Of a stretch of DNA of 21,953 nucleotides, positions 7,998 to 16,507 are shown in pieces (positions within the stretch are counted from its first letter, which is position 1; each line of letters begins with the position of its first letter). Source of the DNA: Bacteroidota bacterium (GTDB lineage Bacteria > Bacteroidota > Rhodothermia > Rhodothermales > UBA10348); contig SMXL01000074.1 of NCBI GenBank assembly GCA_004356385.1, positions 1-21,953 on the forward strand, given 5' to 3'. Both the position numbers and the translations under genes were made by a program. Below the pieces are notes generated by a model, which saw only the letters and a list, made by a program, of their open reading frames with translations, was not told where the DNA came from and ran no database searches.

Positions 7998-9419
7998 ATG
8001 GCAATACCGGAATATGATGTAGTTGTCGTCGGAACGGGCCCTGGAGGCTACGAGACGGCAATACGCGCCACCCAACTGGGTCTTAAGACAGCGGTAGTTG
8101 AAAAGGATAAACTCGGCGGCGTCTGCCTGAATATCGGGTGTATTCCAACCAAGGCGCTCCTGAAAAGCGCCGAAATGATGGAGTATGCGAGGCATTTTGA
8201 TTCGTACGGCCTGAACGTCGGTGGCAAAGTGACGGCTGATTTTGGAAAGGTGATTGACCGAAGTCGCGGCGTAGCCGACAAGATGAATAAGGGCGTTCAA
8301 TACTTGATGGGCAAGAACAAGATTGATGTACTGTTCGGGCATGGCACTATCGCCGCGGGCGGCAAGATCGACATCAAGCCATCTACAGACATGGACGGCA
8401 ACGCCATCGGAGAGGCGACGTCTGTTCAGGCGAACCACATTATTCTGGCTACCGGTGCCCGACCGAAAGAACTGCCCTCGCTTCCCATTGACGGAAAGAA
8501 TATCATTTCGTCGACCGAAGCACTTCTTCAGAAGGATCAGCCGAACAGACTCGTTATTTGCGGTGCTGGCGCTATCGGCGTGGAGTTCGCATATTTCTAC
8601 CACAACATGGGTACAGAAGTGACCCTGATCGAACTCATGGATCGAGTCGTGCCCGTCGAAGACAAAGATATTTCGAAGGAACTGGCACGCTGGTTCAAGA
8701 AGATGGGGATCAAAATCAAAACGGACTCATCGGTCGAAAAAGTAGAATCGGAAGGCAAGTCCCTGATGGTACACGTGAAAACAAAGAAGGGAGAAGAAAT
8801 TATCGAAACCGACCAAGTCCTTTCTGCAGTGGGTGTAGTCGGAAACATCGAAAATCTCGGGCTCGAGAAAGTAGGTGTGAAAACTGATCGTGGAGCAATC
8901 GTTGTAAATGAATTCAACCAGACCAATGTCTCGGGCATCTATGCCATCGGTGATGTAGCCGGGCCTCCGTGGCTGGCACACAAAGCAAGCCATGAAGGCA
9001 TACTCTGTGTCGAAAAAATCGCCGGTAAAGACGTGCATCCCATGGACAAGAAAAACATCCCTGGCTGCACGTATTGCCAACCTCAAATCGCGTCAGTTGG
9101 ATATACAGAAGAAGCTGCTAAAGAAGCCGGATATGATCTCAACGTAGGCAAATTCCCGTTTTCAGCATCGGGTAAAGCGTCCGCGGCGGGACATCCTGAG
9201 GGTTTCGTGAAAGTGATCTACGATAAAAAGTATGGCGAACTGATTGGCTGCCATATTATTGGATATGATGCCACCGAGTTGATTGCGGAGGTCGTAACGG
9301 CGCGTACGCTCGAGACGACAGCTCACGAAATTATGGAGGCCATTCACCCGCATCCAACCCTTTCAGAAGGGATTATGGAAGCGACGCGGGCGGCGTTCGG
9401 AATGTCGATCAATACCTGA
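7998..9419 (+). CDS. lpdA: Dihydrolipoyl dehydrogenase (E3)
   Basis: 473 residues, the usual length. FAD-binding GTGPGGYE at 12-19, redox-active disulfide C43-x4-C48 (GGVCLNIGCIPTK), NAD-binding GAGAIGVEF in the middle, the second FAD contact YAIGDVAG, and the C-terminal active-site HPHPTLSE His-Glu pair. It reoxidises the dihydrolipoyl groups of 2-oxoacid dehydrogenase complexes or the glycine cleavage system; no E1/E2 genes lie in the window, so the complex served cannot be told. A 157-nt intergenic region precedes it; its Shine-Dalgarno is weak. It converges with metG, with 8 nt between the stops and no room for a separate terminator. Confidence 0.96.
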   Translation: MAIPEYDVVVVGTGPGGYETAIRATQLGLKTAVVEKDKLGGVCLNIGCIPTKALLKSAEMMEYARHFDSYGLNVGGKVTADFGKVIDRSRGVADKMNKGVQYLMGKNKIDVLFGHGTIAAGGKIDIKPSTDMDGNAIGEATSVQANHIILATGARPKELPSLPIDGKNIISSTEALLQKDQPNRLVICGAGAIGVEFAYFYHNMGTEVTLIELMDRVVPVEDKDISKELARWFKKMGIKIKTDSSVEKVESEGKSLMVHVKTKKGEEIIETDQVLSAVGVVGNIENLGLEKVGVKTDRGAIVVNEFNQTNVSGIYAIGDVAGPPWLAHKASHEGILCVEKIAGKDVHPMDKKNIPGCTYCQPQIASVGYTEEAAKEAGYDLNVGKFPFSASGKASAAGHPEGFVKVIYDKKYGELIGCHIIGYDATELIAEVVTARTLETTAHEIMEAIHPHPTLSEGIMEATRAAFGMSINT

Positions 9420-9427
9420 CCTGTGGG

Positions 9428-11536
9428 TTAGCGCACGATGGCCCCGTCTTCTCCGTTCGATGTGACCAGAGACAGCCTTCCATCGCGGTCTTCGGCCATG
9501 AGAATCATGCCTTGACTCTCGACACCCATCATGGTTCGAGGCGCTAGATTCGCTAGAACAACAACTTTCTTTCCGGGCAGATCATCCGGATTGTAATGCT
9601 CAGCGGCCCCTGCCAAAACCTCTCGTTTCTCAAAACCGAGATCCAGCTGGATTCGAAGCAATTTTTTTGACTTGGGCATCTTTTCGGCGGACAGAATCGT
9701 CGCTACCCGTAGATCCAACTTGGTGAAGTCATCAATTGTAATCTGATCGGCCAACGGTGCGAATGGCGTGTCTGCGGCGGCTTCTTTATCGCCTGAGATT
9801 TTTTCCAGCTTCGCGACCTCGGCGGCAACTACGTCGTCGTCGATTTTGTTGAATAGAATTTCGGGTTTTCCGATAACATCCCCAGCCGTTAGTAAAGGGG
9901 CGGCGGCTTCTTCCCAGCCGATGGATCCACTCGCGGCCCCGTCTTCGCTTGGAAGACTACTTCGAACGCCGGTAATGTTCAGCATTTCTCTCAGCTTGGA
10001 TCCAGCAGAAGGGAGCACGGGATCCATGTATACCGACAGCGACGCACACAATTGGAGACACACGTGAATCGTATTCCCGCACTTCTGCATATCTGAGTTA
10101 CGCGTGTGCCACGGCTCCGTGTCGTTGAAATACTTATTTCCGAGTCGCGCGAGTCCCATCGTTTCAAAAACAGCCTCCCGGTTTTTGAACGATTCATAAG
10201 CCTCTCCAATTCGATCACGCAACTCCTTTATTTCATTCAGGACAGCCTGATCCTCGTCAGACGACTCGACCAGTTCAGGTACGCGACCATCGAAATATCG
10301 GGTTGCGAACGTCATCGTCCGGTTCACGAAGTTACCCAGGACATCTGCAAGCTCGGAGTTGACCCGCGCCTGAAACTCACTCCATGAGAAGTCAGCGTCC
10401 TTGGTTTCAGGAAGGATGGTCGCCAGCGCATACCTGAGCAGGTCGGCGGGGTGATCCTCGAGATATTCGTGAACCCACACGGCCCAGCCTCGACTCGTCG
10501 ACAACTTGCCTCCCTCGATATTCAGAAACTCATTGGCCGGAACGTTTTCTGGAAGTACGTAATCTCCATGTGCCATGAGCATGGCCGGAAACATGAGACA
10601 GTGAAATACAATGTTATCCTTCCCAATGAAATGAATCAGTTTGGTCTCTGGATCCTTCCAATACCGCTTCCAACGATCCTCATCGCCCACTTTCGTTGCC
10701 CACTCTTTCGTCGCGGATATGTACCCGATTGGAGCATCAAACCAGACGTAAATGACTTTGCCCTCGGCGTCGATTCCAGCTTTTTCGGCCACATCTTCAG
10801 GTACAGGTACACCCCACGGCACATCACGGGTGATGGCTCGATCCCTGAGCCCGTCGTCGAGCCACGACTTGACCTGTCCTCTAACATTTGGTTTCCATTC
10901 CGGATGGGTGTCAATCCAGGTAGCCAGCCGATCCTGAAAATCGCCGAGTGGTAAGTACCAATGCGTGGTCTCACGAAGCTCAGGGGTCGCGTCGGACAGC
11001 GCGCTACGAGGGTTCTTTAGTTCACTCGGGCTCAGAGAAGACCCGCACTGCTCGCACTGATCGCCGTACGCATCCTCATAGCCGCAGACCGGACACGTGC
11101 CAACGATGAAGCGATCGGCCAGAAAAATTCCGGCCTCAGGATCGAATAATTGCTTCTCAGTTTTCAGTTTGAATACATTCTTCTCCGCAAGATTTCTGAA
11201 GAAGTCCTGACTGGTTTCAAGATGGGTCACTGTGGTCGTACGACCGTAGTAGTCAAAACTGATTCCAAGCTTTTGAAACGAGTCCTCAATCATCGGGTGA
11301 TACTGATCGACCAGCTCCTGCGGGGAGATTCCCTCTTTTCGAGCCCGGATCATGATGGCTACACCGAGCTCATCGGAACCGCAGATGTATACAACGTCTC
11401 GTCCCTTCAGTCTCTGATAGCGGCAATACAGGTCGGCCGGCAAGTACGCACCTGCGATGTGTCCAATATGGATCGGACCATTGGCGTACGGCAACGCCGA
11501 CGTTACAAGGATTCTTTTGAACTCGCGTTTTTTCAT
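9428..11536 (-). CDS. metG: Methionine--tRNA ligase with C-terminal tRNA-binding domain
   Basis: 702 residues. Class I HIGH motif near residue 23 (PIHIGHIAGA), a single zinc knuckle with four Cys (CPVCGY then CEQCG, ~148-164), KMSKS equivalent KLSTS at ~344 (GGKLSTSRGW), anticodon-binding helical domain, then a linker and an EMAPII/Arc1p-like OB fold (~600-702: DLRVATILSAEKMPKSKKLL and LANLAPRTMMGVESQGMIL). It charges tRNA-Met with methionine in the cytoplasm. KLSTS is a common variant in this branch and not a sign of inactivity. Divergent from the HisA-like gene across ~115 nt that must carry both promoters; no confident promoter was identified there. Confidence 0.97.
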   Translation of the reverse strand: MKKREFKRILVTSALPYANGPIHIGHIAGAYLPADLYCRYQRLKGRDVVYICGSDELGVAIMIRARKEGISPQELVDQYHPMIEDSFQKLGISFDYYGRTTTVTHLETSQDFFRNLAEKNVFKLKTEKQLFDPEAGIFLADRFIVGTCPVCGYEDAYGDQCEQCGSSLSPSELKNPRSALSDATPELRETTHWYLPLGDFQDRLATWIDTHPEWKPNVRGQVKSWLDDGLRDRAITRDVPWGVPVPEDVAEKAGIDAEGKVIYVWFDAPIGYISATKEWATKVGDEDRWKRYWKDPETKLIHFIGKDNIVFHCLMFPAMLMAHGDYVLPENVPANEFLNIEGGKLSTSRGWAVWVHEYLEDHPADLLRYALATILPETKDADFSWSEFQARVNSELADVLGNFVNRTMTFATRYFDGRVPELVESSDEDQAVLNEIKELRDRIGEAYESFKNREAVFETMGLARLGNKYFNDTEPWHTRNSDMQKCGNTIHVCLQLCASLSVYMDPVLPSAGSKLREMLNITGVRSSLPSEDGAASGSIGWEEAAAPLLTAGDVIGKPEILFNKIDDDVVAAEVAKLEKISGDKEAAADTPFAPLADQITIDDFTKLDLRVATILSAEKMPKSKKLLRIQLDLGFEKREVLAGAAEHYNPDDLPGKKVVVLANLAPRTMMGVESQGMILMAEDRDGRLSLVTSNGEDGAIVR

Positions 11537-11652
11537 GGCGCAATAAACAACAAAGTCACGTCAATTGATGCAGTTTACTCCGGGGCATCGTTCAATTATG
11601 ACTTTTTTAATACACCGAAAGAGCACGACATAACGAGTGGTTGGCGGAACCC

Positions 11653-12468
11653 ATGAAAATTGTACTCCGTTTGACCCGCAAATCCATTGGGCTCATGCTA
11701 CTGATTATTCCTGCCATCGATCTGCTCGAAGAGTTTTGTGTGCGCAAGAATAATGATGCGTACCAGCGGGAGGCGAAATACTTCGATGACCCTGTCAAGA
11801 TGGCTAAACTGTGGCGCGTTCAAAATGCGAAATCGTTGCATATCGCAGGTCACGATCCAGGGGATACTTGCAAACGTTCAATCCTGAGGGCGATCTGCGA
11901 AGCCGTCGATATTCCAATCCAGCTGCAGGGCGGTCTCCATAGTTTCGAAGCCATTGATTCGGCCTTCGAGGCAGGCGTTTACCGAGTCATTATCGAGGTG
12001 TCTTCGGACAATTCGTTGGACTTTTTTCGCCGGGCGCAGAGCAAATACGGTTCCTCTAAAACCGTCGCGGGCATCCATGCCCGTGCTGGAATTGTGAGCG
12101 ATCCTGCAGACGTACATTTCGAATCTGACGCCGTTATACTTGGTGAAACACTTGAAGAATATGGATGTAAGCGTATTGTCTACACGGACTTATCGAATGA
12201 AGATACTCTCGAGCGTGAGAATTTCGAAGCGTTTGAACGGATGTCCTCAGCACTAAAGAACACGCATCTAACGGCGGCCGGAGGAATTGCAGGATTTGAA
12301 GATCTCATGCGATTCGACTCTATGTTGAAGGATGGACTCGATTCCGTCGTCATCGGGGAGGCGCTTTACGAAAACCGATTTCCCTGCCAGCAAAGTTGGT
12401 GTTGGAATTATAAAGACGAAATCGATCTGAGCCGCTTCTCGTCTGCCCGTCTTTCGACCCCGGACTAA
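11653..12468 (+). CDS. HisA-like TIM-barrel protein with altered active site
   Basis: 271 residues from the ATG at 11653; the conserved family start MLLIIPAIDLL begins at the ATG at 11695, and an in-frame TTG lies at 11641. HisA isomerises ProFAR in histidine synthesis. The fold signatures are present: PAIDLLEEFCVRKNND, VQNAKSLHIAG, IPIQLQGGLHSFEA, RIVYTDLSNEDTL, HLTAAGGIAGFEDL, VVIGEALYEN. Several functional positions differ: the catalytic Asp of GLDAR is His (GIHARAG), the VDLDGA segment is AGHDPG, GGGIR is QGGLH, and the Asp of RDGT is Glu. The first Asp (PAID) and the Thr of YTD are kept. No other his genes adjoin it. It may be a paralogue with another substrate rather than the pathway enzyme. 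Confidence 0.75.
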   Translation: MKIVLRLTRKSIGLMLLIIPAIDLLEEFCVRKNNDAYQREAKYFDDPVKMAKLWRVQNAKSLHIAGHDPGDTCKRSILRAICEAVDIPIQLQGGLHSFEAIDSAFEAGVYRVIIEVSSDNSLDFFRRAQSKYGSSKTVAGIHARAGIVSDPADVHFESDAVILGETLEEYGCKRIVYTDLSNEDTLERENFEAFERMSSALKNTHLTAAGGIAGFEDLMRFDSMLKDGLDSVVIGEALYENRFPCQQSWCWNYKDEIDLSRFSSARLSTPD

Positions 12469-12748
12469 TCCCGGGTGATATTCGCGTTGACCTTATGGGC
12501 CCGTTCATAGCAGCGATTCAAAATGCTTACGCTTAGCTGTAACCAATTCCGCAAGACCCCCGTAGGTCGGTTGTGAGGTAATTTTTTTTGCCCTCCGGCT
12601 CTTTTAATTTTTTTGGCGTAGCATGCAATAAGTCCGGACAACCTCACGTTGTATCAGTCATCACAGGAGCGACGCACCGAAAAATGTGCTGGCCAACCAG
12701 TGCCGGCACCCTTGAACCAAGCAACCGTCTGAGAGGGAGGAATTCTTC
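12469..12748. other. 280-nt intergenic region with T-rich tracts and long leader
   Basis: Holds two T-rich runs on the plus strand (around 12580-12590 and 12602-12615) and a 7-bp inverted repeat, GTGAGGT near 12570 and ACCTCAC near 12643. One T-run follows a short GACC...GGTC stem and could end transcription of the HisA-like gene. I see no convincing sigma-70-type or Bacteroidota-type promoter and no RNA family I recognise. Confidence 0.3.
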
Positions 12749-12752
12749 ATGA
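12684..12752 (+). CDS. Possible 22-codon upstream ORF overlapping the next start
   Basis: ATG 12684 to TGA 12750-12752, 22 codons (MCWPTSAGTL... to NSS), with AGGAG at 12665-12669, about 14 nt upstream, which is far for efficient initiation. The stop overlaps the ATG at 12749 as ATGA, the same layout and length as the leader at 5004. Here the downstream gene has its own good Shine-Dalgarno, so coupling is not required and chance is a fair explanation. Confidence 0.15.
   Translation: MCWPTSAGTLEPSNRLRGRNSS
12735..12740 (+). promoter_or_regulatory. Shine-Dalgarno GGGAGG fixing the start at 12749
   Basis: GGGAGG ends 8 nt before the ATG at 12749, a near-ideal spacing that decides the start of the membrane protein gene. 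Confidence 0.7.
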
Positions 12753-13378
12753 GCAGCAGCACACGCCCTGATCGGCCCAATCGGCTCGTCATGGGCTTAG
12801 GAATCGCCACAATCGTTCTGTTTTCGCTAAACCTGCTTGCCATGCTGTCGCAGCGCGTCTGGCCCAAGCTTCAGGACCTGGAGTTTTTTAATTCCGAGTC
12901 GGCCGTTGAGGAGGTCGCTCCTCTTGTTGAACTGCATGGCGAATCCCACGTCGGACATACCCTGTTCACATACGTTACTAAGAAGCGTGGGAGACGGTGC
13001 CGCGAGCATCGCAGGCATCATAGTATCTTTTCGTACGACTTCTCCCATGATGGTTCGTCCGGAGTTTCTTTTGACTTCTCCTTCGACGGCGATTCTGAAT
13101 TTTCTCTTGACTCGGATCTAGATCGCCTGGAGCGCGAAATCGAACGCGAGATGGGCCGATTGGAATTGGATCTTTCCGATGCCCAATCCGACGTCGACGA
13201 AGCCGTAACGCTCAAGCTTCATATTGATGAACCGAAGGCCATTCTGCTTCAGCTTAGAAAAACCAGTCTGGCTGACCTCGAAAAGAAAGTGGCAATGGTA
13301 ACCCGGACTTTTGAGATACGCGTGAAGCAACATGAGGAAGCTGCGCGAATGGCCAAACAGATTAAGCGAAAGCGCTGA
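12749..13378 (+). CDS. Hypothetical single-pass membrane protein with acidic coil
   Basis: 209 residues, not recognised. A short basic N-terminus (RPDRPNR) and one hydrophobic helix (~14-34, LVMGLGIATIVLFSLNLLAML) predict a signal anchor with the C-terminus outside the cytoplasm. Then come a His/Arg-rich patch (~79-91, KKRGRRCREHRRHHS), an Asp/Ser/Phe-rich stretch (SFDFSFDGDSEFSLDSDLD), and a charged helical C-terminus (~125-209) likely to form a coiled coil, ending in KQIKRKR. Start fixed by GGGAGG 8 nt upstream. It converges with the SLOG-type gene at 13393, 14 nt apart. It could be a structural or regulatory envelope protein; no function is claimed. Confidence 0.7.
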   Translation: MSSSTRPDRPNRLVMGLGIATIVLFSLNLLAMLSQRVWPKLQDLEFFNSESAVEEVAPLVELHGESHVGHTLFTYVTKKRGRRCREHRRHHSIFSYDFSHDGSSGVSFDFSFDGDSEFSLDSDLDRLEREIEREMGRLELDLSDAQSDVDEAVTLKLHIDEPKAILLQLRKTSLADLEKKVAMVTRTFEIRVKQHEEAARMAKQIKRKR

Positions 13379-13392
13379 AGCGACCCTGCCTT

Positions 13393-13860
13393 TTACGTTT
13401 TTTCTGAAAAGAGTCGAGTTAGCCACGTTCTGGCCACCTCCTGAATTCCAGGGTCTTTCGACTCGCGCGGACCAGCGACATTTAGTGTGACGGGGCGGGT
13501 ATGGTTCAACCAGTCTCGTGTTTCAGCAATTGAGTCGGGAGCACTCGGGTCGATAACCAGACACGGTCGATCGTGACGTTCAGCCATCTCACAGGTATAC
13601 TTCGTCCCGCCGGATAATCGTTGTCGAGAAAGAACCAGCGTCGCTGCACTATCGATTACGTTCTTCTCCGTTCGGTCTTCGTAACGTTCAGAATCGAATT
13701 CCGAGACAGCATACCGATCTGGAATGAGACCATCCTCAGCGAGGCGTCCGAGTGGACACCACCCTCCGGTCGATAGACCCGACTCCATAGCCGCGTCCAA
13801 TGCTCCGCGATCCACCCCGGTCTGTCCTCCAGATACGACTTTGAATGCATACCTTGCCAT
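13393..13860 (-). CDS. YpsA/SLOG-type putative molybdenum carrier family protein
   Basis: 155 residues, the usual family size. It begins with the nucleotide-binding Rossmann-type signature SGGQTGVDRGALDAA (~10-24), then TGGWCPLGRLAEDG (~31-44), YAVSEF, YEDRTEKNVIDSAATLVLSR and the C-terminal LNVAGPRES. The family name 'putative molybdenum carrier' (PF12694, as I recall) rests on a crystal structure; membership in the SLOG/LOG superfamily suggests binding of a nucleotide or NAD-derived ligand. Cytoplasmic, no signal. Divergent from the ThpR gene across 90 nt. Family assignment is firm; the biochemical role is not. Confidence 0.85.
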   Translation of the reverse strand: MARYAFKVVSGGQTGVDRGALDAAMESGLSTGGWCPLGRLAEDGLIPDRYAVSEFDSERYEDRTEKNVIDSAATLVLSRQRLSGGTKYTCEMAERHDRPCLVIDPSAPDSIAETRDWLNHTRPVTLNVAGPRESKDPGIQEVARTWLTRLFSEKT

Positions 13861-13925
13861 TCGAATCGAGCTCGTTATGATTGGTCATCCGACTCTTATA
13901 TACCCATTCGGAGCGGTCTTGTCCA

Positions 13926-13939
13926 GGATAGTCATATCC
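13926..13939 (+). repeat. Short dyad GGATA-gtca-TATCC before the ThpR start
   Basis: A perfect 5-bp inverted repeat with a 4-nt loop, 11 nt upstream of the TTG start at 13951, in the divergent region with the SLOG-type gene. It may be a small operator or a hairpin near the ribosome site; at this length chance is likely. Confidence 0.2.
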
Positions 13940-13950
13940 GAGAAAACCCC

Positions 13951-14499
13951 TTGAGGCTCTTCTTCGCTCTTGCACTGCCTGATCTCGTAAAAAGCGAAAT
14001 AGCCAAATTGTCGGCAGCGATCGACCACGTTCGATGGATTCCAGTTACCAATCTCCATATGACGCTTCAGTTCATGGGGATACTGGATGAGGGGCAACTG
14101 GATGCCGTTCAACAAGCTGCCGCAAAAATCCAATCGCCTGAGTTTTCGTTGACGCTGTACCAGGTAGGATCTTTCCCGTCGCCGACGAGGACTTCGGTGT
14201 TCTGGGTCGGCGTTGGCGCGAGTGACGAACTCATTGCTCTGCACCAAACGTTGTTCAATTCGCTGTCGTCTTTGGACCTGGGTTTGGAAGACCGAAAATT
14301 CGCCCCCCACATCACGGTCGGGAGGACCAAACGGAGACTAAAAATCGATGCGCGTAGTTGGCTCGCTGAACATCTCTTATTTGAGTCAGACCCTTTCAAT
14401 ATTTCCGCATTCCATTTGTTTTCAAGTGAACTTCGCCCTTCGGGTGCCGTGTACCGAGTGGTGGCTTCGTATCCTCTTGTCGAGCAACGAATTGTCTGA
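13951..14499 (+). CDS. thpR: RNA 2',3'-cyclic phosphodiesterase (2H phosphoesterase, '2'-5' RNA ligase')
   Basis: 182 residues. The two HxT/S motifs of 2H phosphoesterases are present: LHMTLQF (~residues 35-41) and PHITVGR (~118-124), with the typical start RLFFALALP. Family members open 2',3'-cyclic phosphates on RNA ends; some act on cyclic ADP-ribose phosphates. The start must be TTG at 13951: MRLFFAL is conserved at the N-terminus and no in-frame ATG lies upstream. The Shine-Dalgarno is poor, so expression is probably low. The kynureninase-like gene follows on the same strand after 68 nt. Confidence 0.9.
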   Translation: MRLFFALALPDLVKSEIAKLSAAIDHVRWIPVTNLHMTLQFMGILDEGQLDAVQQAAAKIQSPEFSLTLYQVGSFPSPTRTSVFWVGVGASDELIALHQTLFNSLSSLDLGLEDRKFAPHITVGRTKRRLKIDARSWLAEHLLFESDPFNISAFHLFSSELRPSGAVYRVVASYPLVEQRIV

Positions 14500-14567
14500 G
14501 AAAGGGGATTCCTGAGACACGAGGCTGGCCGAAATAGAGAACGGACGCACAGCTTATCCCAATCGAT

Positions 14568-15737
14568 ATGCTTTCCTGTCAACGAAATCAATTCTCTCTA
14601 CCGGAAGACATTCATTACCTGAACTGTGCCTATATGTCACCTCAGGCGAGGCGAGTCGAAAAGGCCGGGATCGATGCGCTGCGTTTCATGCGTAATCCGT
14701 CTGAGATCGGACCAGATGATTTTTTTGAGACCTCGAACGCCATCCGTCGTGTATTCGCCGATTTAATTCACGCCGAAGAACCCAGCCGAGTATCGCTTGC
14801 TCCTTCTGCATCCTACGGGATAGCGACCGCCGCGCGAAACCTGGACATACCCACGGGCAGCGAACTTATCGTCCTCTTCGAGCAATTCCCAAGTAATATT
14901 TACGCGTGGCGCCGACTGGCTTCGGAAAAAGGGTTGAAACTCATCCAGATTTCTCCGCCGGAATTTTCGGAACATCGCGGGAAAATTTGGAACGAGCGAA
15001 TCCTGGATTCGATATCCAGTGCTACTTCCGCGATTTGTATACCTACCGTCCACTGGACGGATGGAACCCGTTTCGACATGACCGCGATTTCCACACGAGC
15101 CCGAGACGTGGGTGCCGCGTTAATTGTCGACGGAACGCAATCGGTAGGAGCTTTGCCATTTGACGTTCAGGAGATTCGGCCTGACTGCTTAATCTGCGCT
15201 GGATATAAATGGCTGCTGGGCCCATACAGCGTAAGTCTTGCGTATTGGGGTGAACGATTCGACAATGGTGTGCCGTTGGAAGAAAATTGGATCACCCGAA
15301 AAGGGAGTGAGGATTTTTCCAGGGTCATGGACTACCAGGACGCCTATCAGGAGGGAGCGATCCGATATGATGTGGGCGAGAGGAGTAATTTCATCCTGAT
15401 GCCCATGATGCTGGAAGCGCTGAATATGGTTATTGAACTGGATCCTTCGAGAATTCAGGATTACTGTCGAGCACTCACCTCTGAAGCACTCGACGAGGCC
15501 GAGCAACTTGGTTTTCAGTTGGAAAGCGAGCCGTATCGGAGTCATCATCTTTTGGGGATCCGCGTACCGGACGGGATATCGTTTGATCGATTGAAAGAAG
15601 CCTTGAGCGATCGCAACGTAACTGTTTCCTTTCGAGGAAACGCCATCCGCGTTTCACCTCACGTCTACAACACCTCAGATGATATAGATGCGTTGCTCTC
15701 GGCACTGAGAACGTGCGTTCACGAGTCGGTACAGTGA
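14568..15737 (+). CDS. PLP-dependent class V aminotransferase / cysteine desulfurase-kynureninase-like
   Basis: 389 residues, fold type I. Recognisable parts are the N-terminal YLNCAYMSPQARRV, the phosphate-side region APSASYGIATAARN (~78-91), TVHWTDGTRFD, the Asp pairing with the pyridine nitrogen (VDGTQSVGALPFDV, D188), and the Schiff-base lysine in CAGYKWLLGPYS (K214). C-terminal small domain with VRVSPHVYNTSDDID-type ending (IRVSPHVYNTSDDI). Related enzymes remove sulfur or alanine groups or act on kynurenine-like substrates; which of these applies cannot be told. No active-site Cys loop typical of IscS/SufS was identified. It follows thpR by 68 nt and precedes lolA by 54 nt. Confidence 0.85.
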   Translation: MLSCQRNQFSLPEDIHYLNCAYMSPQARRVEKAGIDALRFMRNPSEIGPDDFFETSNAIRRVFADLIHAEEPSRVSLAPSASYGIATAARNLDIPTGSELIVLFEQFPSNIYAWRRLASEKGLKLIQISPPEFSEHRGKIWNERILDSISSATSAICIPTVHWTDGTRFDMTAISTRARDVGAALIVDGTQSVGALPFDVQEIRPDCLICAGYKWLLGPYSVSLAYWGERFDNGVPLEENWITRKGSEDFSRVMDYQDAYQEGAIRYDVGERSNFILMPMMLEALNMVIELDPSRIQDYCRALTSEALDEAEQLGFQLESEPYRSHHLLGIRVPDGISFDRLKEALSDRNVTVSFRGNAIRVSPHVYNTSDDIDALLSALRTCVHESVQ

Positions 15738-15791
15738 TTGTATTAACATCTCTGCGACATAAGGATAACTAGTTCTTCTTGGGAGACCGTC

Positions 15792-16424
15792 ATGATGCCA
15801 TATTTGCGAAAACTTGTCTGCGTTACTGCAATTGGCCTGCTGATGGGTATCGGTCAGGTTTTTGCGCAATCAGCCGACGATGTCATTGATCGACTTCGCT
15901 CGAAATACGATGCCATGGTAGCTATGCGAGCCACCTTCTCTCAGACGACTTCGTCTACATTTCTGGACGATGTCGAACATTTCGCAGGAGACATCTTGAT
16001 TCAGGGGGATCAATACAGGATTGAGATGATCAATCAGACGATTGTTACGAATACAGTCTTGAGTTGGGTATTCAATAAATCAGATAACCAGGTACTTATC
16101 AACGATTATGAGCTCGACGAGAATACTTTTTCTCTTGCGACGTTTCTAAATGAATTCGATTCAGCCTACGATGTGGAATCGTACGAGCAAAATGGCCGTT
16201 TGGATGTCTTGACACTGGTACCCCAAGACCCTTTGTCCCTTTTCCGAACGGTGAAGTTGTGGGCCGACGGCAACGTCGTCGTTCGACTGGAGGTCGTAGA
16301 CATGAACGATGTCGAGATGAACTTCGAACTGTCGAATATCCAGTTCAATCCTGAACTTTCGGACCAGACATTCATATTTTCCATTCCGAATGGCGTAGAA
16401 ATCATCGACCTCAGAGAAAACTGA
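15792..16424 (+). CDS. lolA: Outer-membrane lipoprotein carrier protein LolA
   Basis: 210 residues. Signal peptide ending QVFAQ (~26), then the LolA half-barrel: DDVIDRLRSKYDAMVAMRATFSQ, AGDILIQGDQYRIEM, NTVLSWVFNKSDNQVLI, a turn and LDVLTLVPQDP, and the C-terminal MNFELSNIQFNPELSDQTF. LolA ferries lipoproteins across the periplasm from LolCDE to the outer-membrane acceptor. GGGAG at 15781-15785, 6 nt before the ATG, supports the start (a second ATG follows directly). The stop overlaps a small stem (CTCAG 16410-16414 with CTGAG 16421-16425). No lolB-type gene adjoins it; the DUF4292 lipoprotein upstream in the window is a candidate partner. Confidence 0.88.
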   Translation: MMPYLRKLVCVTAIGLLMGIGQVFAQSADDVIDRLRSKYDAMVAMRATFSQTTSSTFLDDVEHFAGDILIQGDQYRIEMINQTIVTNTVLSWVFNKSDNQVLINDYELDENTFSLATFLNEFDSAYDVESYEQNGRLDVLTLVPQDPLSLFRTVKLWADGNVVVRLEVVDMNDVEMNFELSNIQFNPELSDQTFIFSIPNGVEIIDLREN

Positions 16425-16507
16425 GTCGGAAAGGTCAGGCGTGCATGCATCACATCCAATAACTCCAGGTTGAGATCAGACGAACTCAGCCGTTATAACC
16501 TTTCATT

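Noticed and set aside
7908..8603. 231-codon open frame on the minus strand
   Set aside because: Lies antisense over the start of the well-supported lpd gene, has low-complexity unlikely protein content and no recognisable domain or ribosome site.
9428..11536. KLSTS in place of KMSKS as a sign of an inactive MetG
   Set aside because: This is a common functional variant of the motif; HIGH, zinc knuckle and the tRNA-binding domain are intact.
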